Assembly: GCA_928212115.1 (NCBI GenBank)
Contig: CAKMRJ010005523.1
Location: forward strand, 242,326,110 to 242,390,109
Source of the DNA: Lactuca virosa
Taxonomy: Eukaryota > Streptophyta > Magnoliopsida > Asterales > Asteraceae
DNA length: 64,000 nt
Reading direction: 5' to 3'
Position numbers and translations under genes: made by a program. Below, piece by piece: positions 56,950 through 64,000 of the stretch; position 1 is the stretch's first letter; each line of letters begins with the position of its first letter. The notes below the pieces were generated by a model. That model made no database searches. It was not told the origin of the DNA and worked only from the letters and a program-made list of their open reading frames with translations.

Positions 56950-58800
56950 TGTAACGCCTTGCTCTGAATCGCTTTCTTAATTTGGGACTGTGCCCTGAAG
57001 ATAGGTTATCATAAGGCTTAGGGCCTTTGGAAAAGAGAGGACTAGACCCATTTAGGTACGAATAATGTAATTGAGGTGATCTGGGAGTTTGGGTTGTGTC
57101 TTGGAGCCAAGGGGTATATCGGTAAAGTGGCAGTTCGAGCTCTTTATGAATTTTGGATTTTTGTTCGGAATGTTTTGAGGTGAGGATAAGTTGATAGATG
57201 TGTAGAGCTTCTCACCACCTTTCCGTGGATATAAAGAACGTTAAAACGGAGTTGAAACGAAGAAGTTATGTTCGTTTGAAGTTGGAGTGGTTCGGGTGAG
57301 TGATCGTTGGCTTGTTGACCAAGCTCATTTAAGGCTCACGGTGTGAGCATGAAGTGCTCACGACATGAGAAGCGCCTGATGCTCCAAAACCCTTATTTTC
57401 GGGTATTTAATGGTATGGGATGATTAGGGTTGCTTCTCCTCAGCCTCCTTCACCTCCTAAAACTCTAGAAACCCAAATCTCAGCCCCCATTGAAGTCCTT
57501 GGCCATTCTTGGTGTTATTCAAGAGCTTTTGGGTCCTTGGACCCCTTTGAGGAAGAAGAAGATCATTGGTGGTGCATTTGTTGACATCTTGGCTTCATCA
57601 TCAGCTAGTTGTGGAGCTTTTGGACCTTTGTAAGTCCTCAAGCTCATGCCTTTCCTTTCCTTGCTTAATAGATCTAAGTTTCCATGCATTTTATGGCTTG
57701 TAATGCTGGTTAGCATGCATGGAATCCATAAAGTTGGCAACTTTATGGATTATGATGGTATCTTAAGTCCTATAAGTTCTAGATTTGGATTTTGGTCATG
57801 GTTTTGGACTCCAAGTTTGAGTCTTGGTCCTTTTTCCATCATTTTGACCTAAGTGGGTGTTTAAGTCATGTATTGGATATATGCGACTGAAAAGCTTCAA
57901 TTTTTATGGTCATTGGGGTCAAGGAAGACCCTCTAGACTGTCCCATGTTAAGGATTAATGGATTAGGAGCTTAATGCTCATTTTTGGTCAGATCTGGACT
58001 CACGACGTGAGTAATAAGGCCTCACAACGTGAGAGCGTGTTCTAGGAAGTTTCTAGGCCAAACTTGCGACCTCACGACGTGAACATATAGTGCTCATGAC
58101 GTGAGCATCACCTGTGCAAGTTTTGGACTCTTTGATGGTCTGCTAGCTTGGTCTTGGACTTATCCTTTGGTTTGGGCTCATAAGGGATTAAGGATATTAG
58201 AGTAATGGACTTCTGGTTGCGCTTGCCTTGTTGGGCTTGCCCTAATGGGCCTTGGATGGTGAATTGGGCCTTAGTGGGCCCAATGTAGTTAGGCCTTGAT
58301 TGGGCCCAATGGGTTTGGACCTTTGGGTCATCGAAAAATCATTGGACCAAGAATTGTTGGGCTTTAGGGTAAGGCCCATATGGGATTGGGCCCAATTTGG
58401 AAAATTGGGCCACTAATGGGCTTTTATGGATCGTATAGCTTTGGGCCTTGGTTGTGAGTCATGTTGGGCTAGGGGTAAAATGGTCATTTTACCCCAAGTT
58501 TGGATTATTGATCATAATTTGGAATTCAGTTGCTAATTAGATGTTGTTTTGGTAATTGAAGTTTGGGAAATCGTCAGGGCAGCAGCTAAGGATTTCGTGC
58601 AGTGAGCTTTAGCATTCGAGATGAGTCTCCTCACTGTTTGTATGGTCGAAGGCACCAATGTCGGTCCATTTGGTTTATGTAATGTAGGAAGACCCGGGGG
58701 TTAGCCCTAGGCATTATGTATGAAAGACCAGGAGGCGGCTCCTGGCATCCTGTAATGAGGATCTCAGAATAGAACTTAACAGAGTTAGATAATGGGCTCT
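56950..58800 (+). mobile_element. Gypsy-type LTR, 3' part truncated
   Basis: Starts TGTAACGCCTTGC. Carries AAGAACGTTAAAACGGAGTT (57235), CTCACGACGTGAG-type palindromes before (57336-57370) and after (58010-58100) a TATA-like GGGTATTTAATGG (57404), donor-like GAGATGAGTCTCCTCACTG (58618) and the GGTCGAAGGCACCAATG box. It stops in the leader-repeat region where the minus-strand Copia begins. The short frames are not genes. Confidence 0.65.
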
Positions 58801-59460
58801 ACCTGATGTAGAGTCAAACTTATTGACTTTAACATCCTTAGGTAAATTTGGCAGCTTTGCAATCAACGCCCCTTCCTTTGGCAAAATAAACATATGGACC
58901 CTTTGGTAATGGGACTATCTCAGACTTAGCCTTTCTCTTTACCATTTGGTCAACCGGGTTGACTATGGTCAATCCCTTTCCATTGGGAAGAGAATGCTTT
59001 TTCTGGATTTCCAGTGTCACCATTGTCACTGTCCATAAAGTTTTTGGGAAGTTGATCTTCTAATCAAATTTGCTTTACTATCGTTCCAAATCATTGCTGA
59101 TTCAGCAGCACCAAGCAAATAGATATGATCATTAAGGTTCATGTCATAGTCTGTTTCATAGTAGTCCCAAAGGAACTCACTATGTGACTTAGAAAGTGAT
59201 TGAACATCCAACTTTCTCAAGACTTTGACACCCAACTCTCCCGACTTGTAAATATGTGACTTCATCTCTAAGATGTGATCACACATTGACCTTGCTTGCC
59301 ATTAGGGCTTGAGTGACCTTGAACTTGTGGGTTAGGGAGAATAATTAGAGGAGGTGGAGGAAGAGAAGTATGACTTCCATGAGCCAAACTCGGGAAGTCA
59401 TATTCATTAGGAAAGCTTGGTTTGGGAAGATCATTGTTGTCTGAACCAGACATCAACAAT
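58801..59460 (-). pseudogene. Copia gag remnant, minus strand
   Basis: Minus-strand frames show MSGSDNNDLPKPSFPNEYDF, SLPPPPLIILPNPQVQGHS, CDHILEMKSHIYKSGELG and LPNGKGLTIVNPVDQMVKRK, paralogous to 48809-49520. The zinc-knuckle cysteines are damaged and stops are frequent. Truncated at about 58801. Confidence 0.75.
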
Positions 59461-61117
59461 GGGAGAAATTCACGTAAAGTTGATATAAGTCCTTAATATA
59501 ACACCCAATATGATATATTAAGGCTAGGACCCAACAAACTATTTTATAACTTGGAAGAGGGATGCCGTAATCCAAGCTATAAAATATTTGAAGGTAGGTG
59601 AATGACGATTCACCAATTTCCACCAAGATAAACGAAATGTATTATTAGGTTTTAATTGGTTTTGAAACTCCTAGATTCTTTTGAGATTCATTGAACTTTT
59701 CAATGGCATGTTTCAATCTCGAGTGTGCCCTTCAGGTTTTGTGACTGGGATGCCGAGGATCACAAAACAAGGTGTGAAGTAACCATGCAAATATACTTGG
59801 TACCCTTAATATTTACCCCTCAATCGATGTGCCGGTTAAGCACACACGCTCCAACGATACTATGATAAACATTAAGTTACCCTTTGCCTACCTTGTTAAG
59901 TCCAGGTTAGTGTGCCGGTTAACCACACACGCTCCACTAACAGCTTAAACAAAGTGTAAAGTGTAATTTCATGGATTAGCACCTTATTCACATTTTCATA
60001 AGTAACTAAGATTGGGAATTTATAAGTGTTTAGTTACTTAGTATTTATCATTATACTTATAATGAAGGGAGAATTATAGTCCTTGTCCTACCTGTTCGGC
60101 TAACGACCCTCCACCAGTCAAGGAAGCGGTGAGTGAGAGTGGACACCCATTAAACTGCCATTTTATAGGCAGTAACCTTATACCCCCCTTATAGACCGGC
60201 TTCGTGAATGAGGCCTACTAATGGTAAGATGACTTGCTCTTATACATATAATATATTAAACTTTTAATATTATAATAGTATAAGGGTGTATTTTAGACAT
60301 TTAAAATACTTGGTGGTTTAATCTATTAATTAAACTAGACTTTTAATTTAATTAAACTCAAACCATATATTTATGGATTAATAATACTCTTTTAATTAAA
60401 CGCTTTAATTAACTATTAATAAAGTCCATAAGAGTTAATTTGAACTATTCAACAAAACATCATAATTCCAATTATTAAACTCAAAATTAAAACCATTTAA
60501 TTAATTGTTTAAGTTATGAACCCAAGAGTTTTAGAATTCAATTCTTTTTTTTTCAAAAAAAACTTTTCTCAAATTCCAAAACTTGAGGGCAAGTTTTGTA
60601 ATTCTTGAAAACCTTTGGATTCCATAACTTATGGAATTAATGGTGTTTTATGATGAAACTTTCCATGTTCCATAACTTAAGAACAAGTTATGGAATTCTT
60701 TAAAACATTAACACCAAATTTTGCCACTCCATAAAAACTTTGAATCAATTTTTTTTTTTTAAAAAAAAAACTTTCATATCCATAACTTATGGAAGTTTCA
60801 AAAACCCTTAAGATCACAACTTTAAAAAAAAAAACTTTTGAGCTCCAAAATTTTATGACAAAATATGTAACTCCTTAAAACATTTAGATCAAACTTTTAA
60901 AACTAATAAAATAATCATATCATTTTATCTTTTACTAAATTTGACCTAATTCAACTCATATAACAAATGATTCAAATTTTACAAATAATTCGTTTTTCAC
61001 AAAACAAGTAATTATCTTAAAATTTGACAAACGTCATGTTTTTTTTTCCTTTTTTTTCAACTTGAAAATAAAACATTTGCATCAATATAACAGAAAACAA
61101 CCAGACTCTGATACTAC

Positions 61118-61869
61118 TGTTGGGTTTTGAGCATTCTAACACTCCTATGGTGTACATGAAACCCTATATACCTTATATCTATGTTTTCTCTATTATACAT
61201 GCAAATATTAACTATTCCAAGGTTTCGTCCTAACTAGCATATTATGAAGCACCTATACTACAAAGTTCTAGTTAGATGACATGCCTTTTGATGTAGCTTG
61301 ATGTCTTCAAGCTTTAAGAGCTTAGCCCCAATAGTGTGGAAGCCTCAAATGGAATCACAAATCACCAAAACACCTTGGAAGAACTTGAGAGAATATGTAT
61401 GCACACTAAAATCGGCCCACTCTTATTTTCACACACTTGTTCCAATTTTGTGAGCCAAGGACCCCTTTATATATTATGGAGGATTAGGATTAGATCCATG
61501 TAAACCCTAATACCTATGACCTTTCATTTACATAGGATCCATGGGTTAAAAGCTCCATGGACCATCCATGAAAGCTTAGACCAACCTAAATGAACTTGGC
61601 CCATTCCATATATATAAGAGTCCATATTTAATTAGTTCTTTTTGATCACCTAATTAATTCTAAATTAATTCTTGATCAATACTAATTAAATAATATGATT
61701 CCATATTAATATATTAGAACTTATAATATATTAATATAAATCATAAATATACTATTCTCAAAAGACTATCCATATAAATTGTGTCGGTGAAGTGCAACCC
61801 AAATGGACCATGCCGGGTCGGGTCAAGTACATACCAAATATAGTTATGGAATTAGACATTAATCCAACA
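61118..61869 (-). mobile_element. Copia 5' LTR of the truncated minus-strand element (752 bp)
   Basis: Nearly the same length as the solo LTR at 36952-37704, and shares its CCCGACCCGGCATGGTCCAT phrase, so these two are closer to each other than to the 46507 element. Confidence 0.85.
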
Positions 61870-63168
61870 CTAACTACCAAGACGCAGATCTACAGATCAG
61901 TAAACATATCATGCAATTACCCGGATACAAATCTGATAAAGGGTCGGCCTTGGTGCCGTAGACCCTGTTGATATAGTGAAGATAACTCACCTCTCAAGTG
62001 TCGTCTGAAACTAGAAAGCTCAACTCCCGGATCACCAATACGAACTCCGCCACCTATAGTTACCATACAACCCTTTTTCATAAATTTCCAAATTACCAGA
62101 ATACCCTCAGAAGTCAACTGGTCAACCCTTGGTCAAAGTCAAAGTCCACAGTCAAAGTCAACAGTCCATGTTGACTCGACTCGTCGAGTGCAGTTCACCG
62201 ACTCGTCGAGTCCTTCCTGAACTCGAGAAGTCGTGAAATCCTTGGTTGGCTCGTCGAGTTCCCCTTTAACTCGCCGAGTTCATACGTGTCCAAAGATTGG
62301 GAAAAACCCTAGCCGACTCGTCGAGTCAGTCGACTGACTCGCCGAGCCCAATGCAATCTTCATCGGACTCGCCGAGTTGTTCATCAACTCAACGAGTTGA
62401 TGACCATCTTCATATGACTCGCCGAGTCCTTGCAGACCTTCATCCATGCAGACACTTTTTAAGCCATGCCAAGGTTCCAGATTACAGATCCAAGCTTCTA
62501 AGGCATGTTTATCATGTAAAGTTGCAAACTTTACTCGCATGCAAGGCCCTAAAGGCTCTAAATGACCAATCTAAGCTTCTAATGGAGCTTTACACCTTAG
62601 GAGAGTCTCATCCTTGCAAGAGCTGGAAACTTTATGGACTTATGACTCAAAAGAGCTTCAGATCTGAAGTTTCAGCTTTAGATCTAACTCCCATACCAAA
62701 ATCCCTTACTGAATAACTAAAGAAAGCCCTAGCCTCAACATATGAATGATTATAGAAGAAAAGAGGTCAAGGTAACAACTTATTACCTCCAAGGCGTGCC
62801 CAAACTGAAGTAGACTCTGGATCCACACGAAATCCTTGATGCTAGCCTCTTGATCTACAAGTTCCTTCACAAAAATCACTTCTCAAAGCTCCAAAACACT
62901 CTCCAAGCTCACACTCACGGAAATTAGGGTTTCTGGCTCTCAAGGGGTGATAGAGGACAGTGTGAGGCGCTAATGGTCCAATATATAGGGTGCAAAAACC
63001 CTGAAACTTAGGGTTTCCACTGCCAGCTCCTACTCGTCGAGTAGGTCACTTAAGTGTGCGGCCTAACCCGCTGCTACTCGACGAGTCAGGCAACCAACTC
63101 GTCGAGTAGACCTTGAATTCATGAGAATTTATCACCATAAATTGATATTCGAGAATCGGGCCGTTACA
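61870..63168 (-). mobile_element. Gypsy-type LTR, 3' part truncated, minus strand
   Basis: On the minus strand it starts TGTAACGGCCC at 63168. It has ACTCGACGAGT-type palindromes (63030-63105) before a TATA-like CCCTATATATTGG (about 62978-62990) and more at 62160-62430, then a donor-like AGGTGAGTTATCTTCACT (61983-62000) and the CACCAAGGCCGACCC box. It ends at the Copia LTR (61869), so that Copia probably inserted into it. Confidence 0.7.
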
Positions 63169-63627
63169 ATATTGTTCACAACACCTACAGGTTGCGAGCC
63201 TGCTAGTGTTCCACTGGACTGTCTAGAATAGTCCGTGGTTGTCATCTATACTCTGCTAGATGACTGGGTCATCGCTTCTCATCATCTTTCACCTCTCATC
63301 ATCTATATCATCTTTCATCTCTCATCATTCATCTCATATGTCATATCTCATCTCATCTCTAATTTATCCATCTTTACCCATCCTAATTATATGTATAAAA
63401 TACGTATACAGTTTAAATCGAATAAAACATGTATATTTTGTTAATCCAACATAGATATCAAGAACACATATAATATGCACACATAGCACGTGATTTATAT
63501 TAAATACTTCATATCTATGTGTAAGATGAAAGTAATTATGCACTCACTTGTTAAAGTGATGATTCCAAACTCGGGCAGCGCTTCGCTTTTAACAATTCTA
63601 TTTTCCTTAAGCGAAACCTAGTATCAT
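63169..63627 (-). mobile_element. Element X, 5' LTR fragment (upstream part)
   Basis: Matches 25313-25797 (for example GTTGCGAGCCTGCTAGTGTT and AGTGATGATTCCAAACTCGG). Homology ends at about 63627, so the true 5' end of this LTR is lost or moved. Confidence 0.7.
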
Positions 63628-64000
63628 TACCTCAAGCAACAGAGCAATCACTTTAATTTTCTTCTCAACATGGTCAACCTTTGTTGCATGTTGAGGACAT
63701 CCACCCGGGAATGAAGGTAATCTCGATCCATCTCCTCCTTCATACGCCGACTTGACCTTGTTGCTCAATTATCTTTTCACCATATTCACAAAAGATCGTG
63801 TGCAAATCGTTTAAGTTAAGCTCGTCTGTTGAGCTTATGGAGTTTTTGGAGTTTATAGTATCTGGTGATGGTGGTGGGGTAGGATCCATGGAAGACATTG
63901 GAGGGAAAAAGGGAGTATTGTCGGATGGTTGTCGGCTAGTGTTTGGCCGGAAATGGTAATGATATTTTAGGGTTTTGTCCGGAAGATCCTTCTATTATAT
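63628..64000. other. Unassigned sequence with a short minus-strand frame
   Basis: Not recognised. On the minus strand 63898-63740 encodes 52 residues (MSSMDPTPPPSPDTINSKNS...), and a shifted frame after it gives KEEMDRDYLHSRVDVLNMQQ, a charged, coiled-coil-like run. It could be the decayed N-terminus of an unidentified gene or of another element's gag, continuing from a neighbouring region. No reliable product. Confidence 0.25.

Larger units (their letters stand above)
58801..61869 (-). mobile_element. Truncated Copia element, minus strand (5' LTR, leader, gag)
   Basis: The 5' LTR is 61118-61869 (TGTTGGATTAATG...AACCCAACA on the minus strand), followed by a changed primer site (TAGTATCAGAGTC, 61105-61117) and a leader sharing the GTGTGTGGTTAACCG repeats with the plus-strand Copia. 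Gag remnants lie at 59460-58801. Everything after the gag zinc knuckle is missing. Confidence 0.8.

Noticed and set aside
57519..57852. Frames in both directions near 57.6 kb
   Set aside because: Inside the leader part of an LTR and without similarity to known proteins.
62280..62716. Opposed frames (86 aa minus, 139 aa plus)
   Set aside because: Both read palindrome-rich LTR sequence. The palindromes create open frames on both strands.

Overview
The window is plant nuclear DNA, most likely a eudicot of the Asteraceae and plausibly lettuce (Lactuca). The Asteraceae call is an inference from the style of the long Ty3/Gypsy LTRs, which are full of ACTCGNCGAGT palindromes. It holds one host gene and more than 50 kb of nested transposable elements.

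Layout: 1-3590 are two opposed Gypsy-type LTR pieces. 3591-5593 is AT-rich and carries a decayed hAT-like (DUF4371/TTF zinc-finger) transposase. 5626-12825 (minus strand) is a complete 29-exon UBP12/UBP13-type deubiquitinase gene; every exon joins in frame and the protein is 1115 residues. 13174-14091 is a Tourist/PIF-Harbinger-like element. 14223-24664 is a LINE remnant split by a solo LTR, followed by further LTRs. A 3.6 kb part of this block (16398-20010) is repeated almost perfectly in tandem at 20011-23622, and the junction makes a chimeric LTR.

24665-63627 is a multi-level nest. The outermost element, called X here, is on the minus strand: a non-autonomous LTR retrotransposon with LTRs of about 2.5 kb and a 1.6 kb non-coding interior. 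Its 3' LTR was split by two insertions: Gypsy A (26160-46262) and a Copia-type element (46507-54166). Gypsy A has an 8-bp-TSD hAT MITE in its reverse transcriptase, a GC-rich solo LTR in its 3' LTR, and the full-length Gypsy B (33088-44701) in its integrase. Gypsy B carries two solo LTRs in pol. The 5' LTR of X is broken by two inward-facing LTR pieces and a truncated minus-strand Copia. Most borders are supported by 5-bp target-site duplications that I could read.

Gypsy A and B belong to the chromovirus (Tekay/Del-like) lineage: gag with CCHC knuckles, protease, RT, RNase H, integrase, and in B a C-terminal chromodomain. Both have a short GT-AG interval (67 and 71 nt) at the same point between gag and protease. 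Unspliced RNA stops inside it; spliced RNA would join gag to pol in frame. I consider this the most interesting functional signal. Second is that each LTR family carries its own short palindrome repeated around the TATA box. No tRNA, rRNA or second host gene was recognised.
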